Shown: positions 43,454 to 52,511 of the stretch, piece after piece
How the letters are laid out: every line of letters starts with the position of its first letter
Position numbering within the stretch: the first letter of the stretch is position 1
From: Litorimonas cladophorae
GTDB taxonomy: Bacteria > Pseudomonadota > Alphaproteobacteria > Caulobacterales > Maricaulaceae
Length of the DNA stretch: 64,000 nucleotides
Reading direction: 5' to 3'
Assembly (NCBI RefSeq): GCF_014652455.1
Contig: NZ_BMYV01000002.1
Coordinates: forward strand, 62,001-126,000
Notes under the pieces: model-generated
Told to the model about the DNA's origin: nothing
Database searches by the model: none
Seen by the model: only the letters and a program-made list of their open reading frames with translations
Position numbers and translations under genes: made by a program

Positions 43454-44917
43454 TTACTCACACGCGTACATATAGTTCCCACAAGTTTTCATGAAATGCA
43501 CAACCACGCCATTTGCGCTTTGGATGCGGAACGCTTGGCGATCATGATCATTGGTCGGGAGGATTGAGTAGCTATAGTGATGCTGCTCTCCCAGACCCAA
43601 GATACCGCGTGTGCCGACAGGCAAAACTTCTTCACTAAACATATAAGGTTGCGCGTCTGCCCAGCCATTGCTGTAGCCCATAGATTTGAACAGATAGTTC
43701 AAATAGGCCTTATCATTGGCCGTCGCATTGTAGCGGGCGTCGAGCTTTTCATAGAACTGCGTTGGTGTCAGGCCGTGGCTATCGCCGAATTCAGGCATTG
43801 TACCTAAACGGGCCATTTGCTTTGGCGCCTTATTCGTCGGAACATCAAAGATCGCGACAGGCGAACTACCACAAACATTCAAGTTGGTTTGCTGAACGAC
43901 AGGCGCCGGCTCAACTGCGCAAGTGGACAAGTCATAAGTAACCGATCCATCCCAACAGGTGAAAGTCTCTGCAACAACGGGTTCGGCAGGACAGCTTGTT
44001 CCAACTGGAACAGCCGATCCATCCCAACAGCTGATAACTTCAACAGCAGGGGCAGGTTTGGCGGCACACTGGCTGGCATCTTGTACCATGGCACCATCCC
44101 AACATGTAAAGTCTGGGCGGCGAACAGGGGCTGGCGCGGGTGTTGGCGCTACGATTTTCGGCATGGATTGCGTGCGATTGCCAAATGTATAACGCAAACC
44201 TGTCATAACGGTATGTGCGCCAACATCAGACATTTTTGCAGAGATTGGTGTCGAGCCGCCCGTAACACCATTTGTCCGAAGTCCCTCGACGTCCAAATCT
44301 GGGCCGTTCATATATGTGTAGTGGGTATCCCACGTTAAATTGTCCGAAATTTGACGACCCAAGCCAGCCATCAACTGCCAACCAAAACCTGAATCCTTAT
44401 CGGAGATATCACAGCTTTCAGCTTGGTCGAGTGTACGCGCGCCCAGACAAGCTGGCGTACGCGTTAGAATGTTTTCTGCGCTCGGAAAATCATGCGCTGT
44501 CAAATTGGCTTTACCTTGGACCAATCCGAGGCCTGCACCGACATAAGGCTCCCATTTCCCAAAACCGTCAAAGTCATAAAGCGCATTCAACATCAGTGTA
44601 TTTGTACGAAGCTTTGCTGCGCTGGATGGGATTTGGCTGATCGAGCCAAAGTCTGTCCAAAGCGTATCCGCATCTAGTTCAACGCGCCAATTGTCGCCGA
44701 AATCATAGCCCAAGCCCAAAGAGGCAGCCGGGTTAACTTGGCTTTGGATGCCATTGCCATGCATTGTCGAGGTCATATCGCCCTGAACTTCGGCGTCTGT
44801 GTGGATGCCAACACCTGCATTGCCGCGCAGATACCAACCTTCGCTATCATCCGCGGATGCCGACGTTGCAGCAAGCAAGCTCATGGCTGACGCTGCGGTA
44901 AATAATAGAACCTTCAT
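43454..44917 (-). CDS. Outer-membrane beta-barrel protein with three CWDG repeats
   Basis: A 487-residue outer-membrane protein. The signal (MKVLLFTAASAMSLLAATSA) is followed by an eight-strand-like OmpA/Omp25 barrel to about residue 247 (GLRYTFGN at its end), a Pro-rich hinge, then three repeats CWDG-x8-C starting at 272, 297 and 321, each spaced by 24-25 residues with the second Cys 12 residues on, and a C-terminal domain (345-487) that is not the usual OmpA peptidoglycan-binding domain. Each pair of Cys may form a disulfide. A strong terminator follows. The barrel part is safe; the repeat and tail functions are unknown. Confidence 0.88.
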   Translation of the reverse strand: MKVLLFTAASAMSLLAATSASADDSEGWYLRGNAGVGIHTDAEVQGDMTSTMHGNGIQSQVNPAASLGLGYDFGDNWRVELDADTLWTDFGSISQIPSSAAKLRTNTLMLNALYDFDGFGKWEPYVGAGLGLVQGKANLTAHDFPSAENILTRTPACLGARTLDQAESCDISDKDSGFGWQLMAGLGRQISDNLTWDTHYTYMNGPDLDVEGLRTNGVTGGSTPISAKMSDVGAHTVMTGLRYTFGNRTQSMPKIVAPTPAPAPVRRPDFTCWDGAMVQDASQCAAKPAPAVEVISCWDGSAVPVGTSCPAEPVVAETFTCWDGSVTYDLSTCAVEPAPVVQQTNLNVCGSSPVAIFDVPTNKAPKQMARLGTMPEFGDSHGLTPTQFYEKLDARYNATANDKAYLNYLFKSMGYSNGWADAQPYMFSEEVLPVGTRGILGLGEQHHYSYSILPTNDHDRQAFRIQSANGVVVHFMKTCGNYMYACE

Positions 44918-45125
44918 TGTGGATTCCCCATCCCATCTCCGAAATCAACACGAACGAACTTCATGAAAATTAAGGTGAATTAAACATTAAGGCCCTCCTT
45001 TGGTCACACCCTATATGAATGTTTTCTGAATGCCCTATTTCGAGGGGTTGGGCATTTAACGGACGTTCATCTTCATTTGTGGGCATGATTAGGCCCCTAT
45101 TCGGGCGGGAATAGCGCTTTCCAAA

Positions 45126-45161
45126 CGTCAAAACCCACTCGGAAAGATGGGCGATTTGACG
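45126..45161 (-). terminator. Possible terminator after nth
   Basis: CGTCAAA pairs with TTTGACG, with CCCA/TGGG inside, 16 bases after the nth stop on its strand. The T-rich tail is weak (GTTTGG), so this is a modest candidate. Confidence 0.35.
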
Positions 45162-45176
45162 AAACTGGCAACCCAG

Positions 45177-45860
45177 CTAAGGCGCGGGGGTTTTCTTTTT
45201 ATACTGACAAATGTCTTGGATGGGGCAGGCATAACATTCGGGGGTTCTGGCTTTGCAGACATAGCGCCCGTGCAGCAAAACCCAGTGATGCGCGCCAATC
45301 AAATAGGACTCTGGCGTTACCCGCAAAAGATTCAACTCGACCTCCAAGACATCCTTGCCCGGGGCCATGCCTGTGCGGTTTGAAACTCTGAAAATATGCG
45401 TATCGACCGCCATTGTCGGCTGGCCAAAAATCTCATGTAGGACAACATTGGCCGTTTTTCGTCCGACGCCAGGCAGTCGGATTAGGTCTTCCCGCGTATC
45501 GGGAACTTTGCTGTCATATTCGTCGACCAGAAGCTGCGAGAGTTTGATCACGTTCTTGGCTTTGGTTTTATATAGACCAATCGTTTTGATGTAATCGCGG
45601 ACAGTGTCTTCACCCAGGGCCAGCATTTTCTCGGGCGTGTCGGCAATAACAAACAAGTCTTTGGTCGCGCGGTTCACGCCAACATCCGTAGCCTGCGCCG
45701 ACAGGGCCACAGCGACGACGAGCGTATAAGGATTGACGTAATCCAATTCCGTCTTTGGCGACGGTCGCTCCACGGATAGCCGTCGATAGATCTCTTCGAT
45801 CTGCGCCCTATTTAACTTCGGGCGCGGAAGATCTTTGTAAAGCTTTTCTTTGGCCGCCAT
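45177..45860 (-). CDS. nth: Endonuclease III
   Basis: A bifunctional glycosylase/AP lyase for oxidised pyrimidines. The 227-residue chain has the helix-hairpin-helix LPGVGRKTANVVL with catalytic K135, VDTHIFRV with D153, and a 4Fe-4S cluster from Cys 202, 209, 212, 218 (C-x6-C-x2-C-x5-C). The start is the ATG at 45860. Confidence 0.97.
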   Translation of the reverse strand: MAAKEKLYKDLPRPKLNRAQIEEIYRRLSVERPSPKTELDYVNPYTLVVAVALSAQATDVGVNRATKDLFVIADTPEKMLALGEDTVRDYIKTIGLYKTKAKNVIKLSQLLVDEYDSKVPDTREDLIRLPGVGRKTANVVLHEIFGQPTMAVDTHIFRVSNRTGMAPGKDVLEVELNLLRVTPESYLIGAHHWVLLHGRYVCKARTPECYACPIQDICQYKKKTPAP

Positions 45861-45863
45861 GGA

Positions 45864-46409
45864 TCAAACGTGAGCCAACATATCGGCGATCATTTTGTCA
45901 GCGAGGCTGGCGGAAGGTTCCGCTATTAGCTCACCCTTCGCGTCGAAAGCTTTTGATGCATTCCCAACACCAACCTGAATGGGTGATACGTGACAGCCGA
46001 CGCGCATCAAAATATAATTAATCTGACGCATGCACATGATGCCGCTCATTGGGCCGGGCGTGCAAGAGGCGATGCCCCAATAGCGCTCGCGAAAATGGGT
46101 TGTGTCATCCGTCGATGTCCAATCAATTGCATTTTTCAACACCGGCGGCAGACCGCCATTATATTCAGGGCTAACTATGACAATGCCATCACAGGACCGC
46201 AATTTGCGCGTCAGCTTTTTAACACCCTCTGGCAGCGTGATATCGCCGTGGTAAAGGGGAAGGTCATAGGTCGCTAAATTAATGGAGGTCGTTTTCGCAC
46301 CTGCACGTTTGAATTTTTTGATAAGCGCTTTTTCGAGGGTTTTATTGATCGACCCGAGACGCAGAGATCCGCACACGAGGCCAATGACGGGAGGAGTTTC
46401 AGCGGACAT
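45864..46409 (-). CDS. NAD(P)H-dependent FMN reductase family protein
   Basis: A flavodoxin-like reductase. From the ATG at 46409 (MSAETPPVIG) the 181-residue product has the FMN loop GLVCGSLRLGSINKTL and the conserved VSPEYNGGLPPVLKNAIDW. These enzymes reduce FMN, quinones or azo dyes. The frame is open upstream to 46499 but the added sequence is unlikely. nth starts four bases after its stop on the same strand. Confidence 0.9.
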   Translation of the reverse strand: MSAETPPVIGLVCGSLRLGSINKTLEKALIKKFKRAGAKTTSINLATYDLPLYHGDITLPEGVKKLTRKLRSCDGIVIVSPEYNGGLPPVLKNAIDWTSTDDTTHFRERYWGIASCTPGPMSGIMCMRQINYILMRVGCHVSPIQVGVGNASKAFDAKGELIAEPSASLADKMIADMLAHV

Positions 46410-46616
46410 TGAAAACTTTCTAAGCAAATAAATCTGGTGACAAGGCGATAGAACGTCGCCTACTGTCGTTAATACGTCATAGCAATATATTTGGGGCAAA
46501 GCATTTTAGATGTCACAAAGTTGGCGACCCAAGCTAAAGGGGACTCGCCGTAGAAATAATAGTGCGTGCGGACCCGCGCACTTGTAACGCAGAACGGGTA
46601 TCGTTATATTGTAACT

Positions 46617-47120
46617 ATGCGTAGTTTTGACGGAATTTCATTTTGGTGGGCCTTGATCATGATGGGCGCGCTTGCGCTCTTTTTAGGGTTGCGGGCGGTG
46701 ATCGGTTGGATCCGTGTGCGCGACGACGCGCGCGATGATTACGACTATAAAAAAGGGAACGGCATGGTGCCTGACGCGCTTTCGCGTGACGAATATGAAC
46801 GCATTTACAGACGGGTGTATGGCCCGCGCGGGCCTGCCCATGCGGCAGTCGGCGCCTTAGCAATCCTTGTACTCACACCTCTGGCAATGTTGGGATTCGA
46901 AGCGTTTCTAAACCTGATTTATAACCTGTCGGGTCAAAGCCGTGTGATCGAGCCCGGATATTTGGTCTGGCAGTTTTTCCTGTTCTTCGGAATGATCGCG
47001 ACGTGGGTCGGCATTGGCTATGCCGCGTCCCGACGTTATCATCAAACTGCACCGGGAAATTTACAATATGAAATTGACCAGCACCTCTATGGCGGCTCCG
47101 ATATTGGCGATGAATTTTAA
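46617..47120 (+). CDS. Hypothetical membrane protein (167 aa)
   Basis: Not recognised. From the ATG at 46617 (MRSFDGISFWW) it has three hydrophobic segments and a charged region RRVYGPRGP between the first and second. It stands alone between the FMN reductase and dapB and its stop is four bases from the dapB stop on the other strand. Confidence 0.65.
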   Translation: MRSFDGISFWWALIMMGALALFLGLRAVIGWIRVRDDARDDYDYKKGNGMVPDALSRDEYERIYRRVYGPRGPAHAAVGALAILVLTPLAMLGFEAFLNLIYNLSGQSRVIEPGYLVWQFFLFFGMIATWVGIGYAASRRYHQTAPGNLQYEIDQHLYGGSDIGDEF

Positions 47121-47123
47121 GGC

Positions 47124-47957
47124 CTAAAAGCCCAAGACATCCCGCATCGAATAGAGGCCTTTTGGTTGATCCACGAGCCAAAGTGCAGAAGACAACGCGC
47201 CCCTAGCGAAAACAGATCGGTCAAAGGCATCATGGGATAAGGTGATCATTTCCAAACTGGAGGCTAGACGCACCTCATGACTTCCGACTACGCCGCCGCC
47301 GCGTAGGGTTGCAAAGCCAATGTCATCATCTCGACGCGTCCCCGTCATTCCTTCGCGAGAGAGAACTTGGGATTGGCTTAGATCCAGCCCTCTGCCTTTG
47401 GCCGCAGCTTCCCCTAACAGCAAAGCTGTGCCCGACGGTGCGTCGACTTTGTGACGGTGATGCATCTCCAGGATTTCAATATCCCAGCCGCGTCCTAATT
47501 TTTCTGTGGCAAGTTCGACCAGTGCCGAAAGTGCTGTGACGCCCGGCGAAAAATTACCCGACCGCAATAGAGATATCTCATTCGCGGCCGCTTCAAAGGC
47601 GGCGTCCTCTGTCTTGGTAAAGCCTGTGGTGCCCGAAACCATCGCATGGCATCGCCCAGAATGACCCGTGCCCGCCAATATCAAAGCCGCGTCAATGGCG
47701 GCTTTCGGCGCGGAAAAATCAATCAAAACATCGCAGGCGTTTAATGCTGATTTCAGATCGGCGCTTAAGCTCACACCGATTTCGGAGCCACCTGAAACAA
47801 CGCCGGCATCTCTCCCCAGTTCTGTGGATTGCGGGGCTGTTACGGCCGCTGTCAATCGCGCATTTGGGTGTTCGGCGATGGCGCGTATGACGGCCGCGCC
47901 CATGCGGCCATCTGCGCCCAAAATGCCGATGTTTGTTGTCTTGCCATTATGTGTCAT
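47124..47957 (-). CDS. dapB: 4-hydroxy-tetrahydrodipicolinate reductase
   Basis: DapB reduces the product of DapA in the lysine/diaminopimelate pathway. From the ATG at 47957 (MTHNGKTT), with AGAGG about 11 bases before it, the 277-residue chain has the NAD(P)H loop IGILGADGRMG, and the substrate motif MHHRHKVDAPSGTAL with the catalytic His and Lys. A TTG at 47978 would add seven residues. Confidence 0.95.
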   Translation of the reverse strand: MTHNGKTTNIGILGADGRMGAAVIRAIAEHPNARLTAAVTAPQSTELGRDAGVVSGGSEIGVSLSADLKSALNACDVLIDFSAPKAAIDAALILAGTGHSGRCHAMVSGTTGFTKTEDAAFEAAANEISLLRSGNFSPGVTALSALVELATEKLGRGWDIEILEMHHRHKVDAPSGTALLLGEAAAKGRGLDLSQSQVLSREGMTGTRRDDDIGFATLRGGGVVGSHEVRLASSLEMITLSHDAFDRSVFARGALSSALWLVDQPKGLYSMRDVLGF

Positions 47958-47984
47958 GGCCCGACCTCTATCCTGCAACAGGCT

Positions 47985-48503
47985 TTAGCTGCAAGCCGTT
48001 TTGCTTTGCTTAAGCGCCGCCGTGACGCCTTTAAGCGAAAATGTGTAGCGCGTTTGCGTGCCGCGTTTGGATACGGCGGAAACGGTCATTGTTGATCCCG
48101 CGCGCATTTTTGAGACAAGCTTTCGCTCGTCACTATTCTCTGAGATGAAAGCTTCATTATCGGCGGCAAACATTGACAAAGCTGTTGAGCCTACCTGCGC
48201 TTTCGGGGCGCGTGTGGTTTTAAGCTCATAACCGGCCAAGAATGACGGTTGCTCTGTCGCGGCGCCATTCTTCCAATTCGACACCATGAAATAAATATCC
48301 CCATGGTTCACATTATTAGGGGATTTCGCCAGTGCCTCGCTCAAGACGTAACAGATTTGTTTCGCCCCAGAGCCCTGTGTGTAAACAGACCAGTCGCCGT
48401 GCTTTCCCGCCAGCCGTGCATCGGTATTCGCAAAGGCGGGACTCGTCGTCAAAGCCGCCGCCGCGATATAGGTCAGAACAATTGTGGATGTGCGTCGTGT
48501 CAT
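47985..48503 (-). CDS. Invasion-associated locus B (IalB) family protein
   Basis: IalB-type proteins are periplasmic proteins first linked to erythrocyte invasion by Bartonella but common in free-living alphaproteobacteria, where their role is unclear. The 172-residue precursor has a signal peptide (ending AFA), HGDWSVYTQGSGAKQICYV and a beta-rich body, and a C-terminal SKTAC. The gene lies 28 bases upstream of dapB on the same strand. Family assignment is likely; function is unknown. Confidence 0.82.
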   Translation of the reverse strand: MTRRTSTIVLTYIAAAALTTSPAFANTDARLAGKHGDWSVYTQGSGAKQICYVLSEALAKSPNNVNHGDIYFMVSNWKNGAATEQPSFLAGYELKTTRAPKAQVGSTALSMFAADNEAFISENSDERKLVSKMRAGSTMTVSAVSKRGTQTRYTFSLKGVTAALKQSKTACS

Positions 48504-48589
48504 AAGGCCTCAACTTTGCGCCCCTCACGGTTAATCCTGCGTTAAATATCCATGCGAAAACAGGTGCAATGACAGATTAGCCGTCACCT

Positions 48590-49939
48590 CTAATACTGTT
48601 TGCGATTTTCCAGATGGAACATCCGCCAAATCGCATAAGCCGCGACGCAAGCGCTGCCGATAACAACCATCAGAAACGGCGCTTTTGGCGGCATATTCAA
48701 CAGCGCCAAACCGATCAGCCCGAACGTTACAATGTTTACAAAGAAATTATAGAGCACGGACCCTGCACTCATCAGCTGGGCGCGAATTTTTGGGTGCGCC
48801 CGACGCTGTGCCATGGCCTGTAAAGGCACAACAAACATGCCGTTAAACATCGATGCGCCAGCGACGCTCGCCAAGAATAACGGCGTATTTGGGTCTTTCA
48901 AAAACTCGCCCGCTGGACCAAATGCCTCTGGGCCAAAATATTTTGGAGACGGCGCGAGATACAGCAAAAGCGAAAAACCCGTGACGCCCAAAATTCCGAC
49001 AGCGACGAGACGGATTGCTTCTGGACCCCAAATTTTCCAGTTGCCGACAAACATGGTGATTAATGAGCCGATTAAGATTGCGACGGTGGAAACAACTAAA
49101 ACGACTTGAAGGACACCTTTCTCATAGCCCATCACATTGGCGATAAAGCTGGGGAAGGCAGTGATGAAAATTGTGGAAAGCGCATAAAACCAAGCGATCC
49201 CCAACCAAGGCCGCAAGACGTCTTGGTTTTGAAAAATTTGTTTCAAGACGCCGATGATTGCCGTGACGGGGTTATAATTGACCTTCAAATCTGGATTGGG
49301 TGCAGCCGCTGGCGGGCACGTCTCGGCGGCTATCCAGCCTACAATGGCAAGCCCCATGAGAAGTCCAGCTAGAATGAGGGGGTGGTTGGTTGCCAATTGG
49401 ATGCCGACAATTGTGCCAATCAGCAAAAAGGCAAACTGCGCCCCCGACATTAAACCATTGCCCTTGATCAACTCATCACTAGTCAACCATTGTGGCAGGA
49501 CCGCATTTTTAGTGGGCGAGAAAAAGGCCGATTGCGTGCCCATTAGGCCCAAGGAAATCGCCAGAATTGTAATGTTCTGAAAAACAAAACCAAAACTCGC
49601 CAATAACATAATCCCGACTTCAGCGCGTTTGATCCAGCGGAAGATCTGGCCTCTATCGACCTTATCCGCAATTTGCCCCGCAATAGAGCAGAAGACTAAA
49701 AACGGGCCTGTGAAGATCAAGGCCGCGATCGGGACTTTCGCCTCTTCGGGCAGTCCTGGTAGGAAGTTAAAAGACTCGTCGATTACGGCGACATAAGTAA
49801 TCAACGCAATCAACGCATTCTTCAGCGCGTTATCGTTAAATGTTCCTGTCTGAAATAACACGAACAGCGGGGCGAAGCGCCGTGAGAGGAGAAGGGGTCG
49901 AGGTTTGACGTCGATCTTCATCATTTTGTTATTAGCCAT
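48590..49939 (-). CDS. LplT-like MFS lysophospholipid transporter
   Basis: A 449-residue major facilitator with the opening FVLFQTGTFNDNALKNAL; the F-N-D-N motif is typical of LplT and of the transporter half of Aas-type proteins, which flip lysophospholipids inward for re-acylation. The first loop carries charged residues (ADKVDRGQIFRWIKRAE). It lies eight bases after a plsC-like gene on the same strand, a layout that matches lplT-acyltransferase pairs in other bacteria. The lysolipid role is inferred from motif and partner. Confidence 0.85.
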   Translation of the reverse strand: MANNKMMKIDVKPRPLLLSRRFAPLFVLFQTGTFNDNALKNALIALITYVAVIDESFNFLPGLPEEAKVPIAALIFTGPFLVFCSIAGQIADKVDRGQIFRWIKRAEVGIMLLASFGFVFQNITILAISLGLMGTQSAFFSPTKNAVLPQWLTSDELIKGNGLMSGAQFAFLLIGTIVGIQLATNHPLILAGLLMGLAIVGWIAAETCPPAAAPNPDLKVNYNPVTAIIGVLKQIFQNQDVLRPWLGIAWFYALSTIFITAFPSFIANVMGYEKGVLQVVLVVSTVAILIGSLITMFVGNWKIWGPEAIRLVAVGILGVTGFSLLLYLAPSPKYFGPEAFGPAGEFLKDPNTPLFLASVAGASMFNGMFVVPLQAMAQRRAHPKIRAQLMSAGSVLYNFFVNIVTFGLIGLALLNMPPKAPFLMVVIGSACVAAYAIWRMFHLENRKQY

Positions 49940-49947
49940 GGATGTGC

Positions 49948-50748
49948 CTAAACCGCTTTCTCTTCGCGTGCCAACCTTTTGGCGAGCGCAACGTGGTTCT
50001 CTTCTTCTTTTCCGATATCGGCAGGATTCAGCGCGCCCAAATTCTCCAGATCCAGCAGAGCGATGGACTGCCCTTCGATTTTATCTTGCAACAGCTCCAT
50101 AAAGGCTTCCTTGTCGAGGCCGGGTTGGATCGGTTCCATAAATTCGACAACGGCCTTACCCGTGAATTTGGCCCAATCCGACTGGTTCCAGCGTTGACCC
50201 AATGTGTTGGCGACGGGAATTACGGGACAATTGAAGTCTTGTTGTAGGTGCCAAACACCTTTGCGATAGCGGTGATGGGTTCCAATCCGTGACAGATGGC
50301 CTTCTGGAAAGATTAGAAGCCGCCGCCCTTCTGTCCGAACCGCAGCCGCCTGCTTTTCCATTTTGGCTTGGGAATCCGAGCCTCCGCAACTGTCTATGAC
50401 CACGGCGTTCATTTTGGTCAGGATGCGTTTCAGGCCCCAAAACTTCTCCAAGTGATCCCCTGTTACAAAGCTTAGGTCTTCGAACTGTGAGAAGATGACG
50501 AATCCATCGCCATAGGATTGGTGTTTTGACGCAATAATCACGGGACCCGACGCTGGAATATTAGCCTTTCCGCGCACTTCAATATCCATGCCACCAATAC
50601 GGCGCATCCCCCAAACCATGATTTTCGTATAGCGCTTGAGCGCCCCCATGAGGGCTTTGCGGCCGGGAATGAGCGAACAAATCAGACAGCTCAGACCATA
50701 GATAAATGTCGCGAGGAAGAAGAAAATATTAAAGGCTAAGGTGCGCAT
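49948..50748 (-). CDS. plsC: 1-acyl-glycerol-3-phosphate acyltransferase (PlsC-like)
   Basis: PlsC places a second acyl chain on lysophosphatidate or a related lysolipid. The 266-residue chain has an N-terminal hydrophobic anchor, the HX4D motif in KHQSYGDGF, and the FPEGHLSRIG loop, a variant of FPEGTR. It ends before the LplT-like carrier and begins at the stop of the TetR gene, so TetR, plsC and the carrier form one unit. The substrate may be a lysophospholipid rather than lysophosphatidate; its partner suggests this. Confidence 0.88.
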   Translation of the reverse strand: MRTLAFNIFFFLATFIYGLSCLICSLIPGRKALMGALKRYTKIMVWGMRRIGGMDIEVRGKANIPASGPVIIASKHQSYGDGFVIFSQFEDLSFVTGDHLEKFWGLKRILTKMNAVVIDSCGGSDSQAKMEKQAAAVRTEGRRLLIFPEGHLSRIGTHHRYRKGVWHLQQDFNCPVIPVANTLGQRWNQSDWAKFTGKAVVEFMEPIQPGLDKEAFMELLQDKIEGQSIALLDLENLGALNPADIGKEEENHVALAKRLAREEKAV

Positions 50749-51350
50749 TACGCGTCCTCCAACACGGCCATTACGGCCCGCTCAAACATGTCGATGTGGT
50801 CGGACAAGGCTTCGATGTTTGCGCCCAACAGCTTACCATGGGCGGCTTGCAAGACGACGCCCAAGGCCATTGAAGCCAAAAGATCAGGCGCTACCGCAGC
50901 GGGCAGGCGTCCCGCGCTCTGGTTAAATGCCACAAGCTCCGCCGCCGCGCGCAAAGGTCCATCGCTTGCAAGGTTTGGGAAGCGGTGCATGTAGAGCAGG
51001 TGATAAGCGAAAAGCGGCCAATCATTATCGGCCAAAGCGGCATAATCCCGCACAATATCGGCCACGGCGGCCTCTAGACTTTGTCCTGAGTGCGCCCGAA
51101 CAAGAATGGTGAGCTGGTCGTGGATTGCTTTCATCAAGGTGCGCGACAGATCACTTTTGGATTTGAAGTGCCGATAGAGCAGGCCTTCACTAACGCCTGC
51201 TTGGGCGGCGATCGATTTGGTCGAGACGCCCTCTATGGAGCGTTCAACAAATAACGTGAGCGCAGCCCGTTCAATCCGGGCTTTGGCCGTTCCGGCGGCG
51301 GCGGTTACGCCACGTTCGTCTGAAACCATCTCCATAAACTCGCCTCTCAT
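50748..51350 (-). CDS. TetR-family regulator
   Basis: A 200-residue repressor with the N-terminal helix-turn-helix STKSIAAQAGVSEGLLYRHFKSKSDL; the C-terminal domain is a ligand pocket of unknown specificity. Its stop touches the plsC start. Two near-identical palindromes lie in the gap to the divergent SDR gene, so it probably controls itself, plsC, the carrier and the SDR together. A start at 51335 (MEMVSDERG) is also possible. Confidence 0.92.
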   Translation of the reverse strand: MRGEFMEMVSDERGVTAAAGTAKARIERAALTLFVERSIEGVSTKSIAAQAGVSEGLLYRHFKSKSDLSRTLMKAIHDQLTILVRAHSGQSLEAAVADIVRDYAALADNDWPLFAYHLLYMHRFPNLASDGPLRAAAELVAFNQSAGRLPAAVAPDLLASMALGVVLQAAHGKLLGANIEALSDHIDMFERAVMAVLEDA

Positions 51351-51412
51351 TCTGCTCCGCGTACCCTTGCGGATATTCGGCCTGCATCTGAATCTACCTT
51401 CAAAGTATAAAT

Positions 51413-51428
51413 GAGTGATTAATCACTC
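51413..51428. promoter_or_regulatory. Candidate TetR operator 1
   Basis: GAGTGATTAATCACTC is a perfect 16-base palindrome, 63 bases before the TetR start on its strand. Its core AGTGATnnATCACT recurs in operator 2, as expected of a dimeric repressor site. Confidence 0.75.
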
Positions 51429-51500
51429 GCTACTCAGTTGAGGACCTTTAAGCGGGAGGTATTTCAGTTTGTCGACCTTCATTTACGAATGGCGGGTGAG

Positions 51501-51524
51501 ATATAAGTGATTGATCACTTATAT
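51501..51524. promoter_or_regulatory. Candidate TetR operator 2
   Basis: Two perfect 11-base arms, ATATAAGTGAT and ATCACTTATAT, flank TG. The inner AGTGATnnATCACT is the same as in operator 1, about 92 bases away. It lies 124 bases before the SDR start, so it probably controls that gene. Confidence 0.78.
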
Positions 51525-51647
51525 TGCATTCGATCCGCCTATGCAAAGTCATTTCAGCGTATGTCGAAAACGAGACTTGATTGCCTCGCTGCAAATCGGC
51601 AGGTCTGCGCCAACGAAACATACCCAACACCTCATTCGGAGAGCGTC

Positions 51648-52433
51648 ATGAAATTATCAAACGAAATCACAGCCGTCGTTACGGGCGGCGCTTCGGGTCT
51701 CGGCGAAGCGACCGCGCGCGCGCTAGCTGCCAAAGGCGTCAAAGTCGGAATTTTCGATATGAATGCCGAACGTGGCGAAAAGGTCGCAAAAGACATCGGC
51801 GGAACCTTTGCCAAAGTAAACGTGGCGGATGAAGCCAGCGTTGACGCCGGCTTTGCCGCTGTTCGAGACGCAAATGGCACAGAGCGTATTTTGGTCAACT
51901 GTGCTGGAATCGGCCTCGGTATGAAAACGGTCAGCCGCAAACGCGACACAGGTGAAATCATCGCCCATGATGTCGCCGCTTTTAAGCGCGTGATCGATAT
52001 CAACCTGTTCGGCAGCTTCCTTTGCGCGTCCAAATCTGCCGCTGCGATGATGGCGCTGGACCCGACGGATCCTGACGGTGGACGTGGCGTAATTATCAAT
52101 ACGGCGTCCGTCGCGGCCCAAGATGGTCAGATTGGTCAATTGGCTTACGCGGCATCTAAAGGCGGCATTCTCTCAATGGCGCTTCCAATGGCCCGGGATT
52201 TGGGGCGCGAAGGCATCCGCGTAAATACCATCCTCCCTGGCTTCTACGAGACGCCTATTTACGAGCAGATGAAACCCGAAGTGAAAGAATCCTTGCGCGC
52301 GCATGTCCAATTCCCGAACCGTTTCGGCCAGCCGCACGAATTTGGCGAAGTGGCACTCTTCATGTGTGAACATGCATATATTAATGGCGAGTACATCCGG
52401 ACAGACGCGGGCGCCCGCATGCCACCGCGCTAG
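51648..52433 (+). CDS. Short-chain dehydrogenase (HSD10-like hydroxyacyl-CoA dehydrogenase)
   Basis: A Rossmann-fold SDR of 261 residues. GGASGLGEATARAL is the cofactor loop, NCAG the structural turn, and NTASVAAQDGQIGQLAYAASK gives Ser and Y-x-x-x-K of the active site. Its length, the DMNAERGEKVAKDIGG region and the end QFPNRFGQPHEFGEVALFM resemble HSD10-type 3-hydroxyacyl-CoA dehydrogenases. I use the ATG at 51648 with GGAG before it; the frame is open to 51507 through the operator. Divergent from TetR and sharing its operators, so a lipid or acyl-CoA role is likely. Confidence 0.88.
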   Translation: MKLSNEITAVVTGGASGLGEATARALAAKGVKVGIFDMNAERGEKVAKDIGGTFAKVNVADEASVDAGFAAVRDANGTERILVNCAGIGLGMKTVSRKRDTGEIIAHDVAAFKRVIDINLFGSFLCASKSAAAMMALDPTDPDGGRGVIINTASVAAQDGQIGQLAYAASKGGILSMALPMARDLGREGIRVNTILPGFYETPIYEQMKPEVKESLRAHVQFPNRFGQPHEFGEVALFMCEHAYINGEYIRTDAGARMPPR

Positions 52434-52511
52434 CGCTACGCTCTAAACTGACAGCCAACACGTCGCCTCTCTGGGCGGCGTTATGTCTGTGGGAAACCGA
52501 GCTGAATATCC

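Noticed and set aside
51507-51647. N-terminal extension of the SDR
   Set aside because: It would run through the palindromic operator, and the ATG at 51648 has a good GGAG site and the normal SDR opening.
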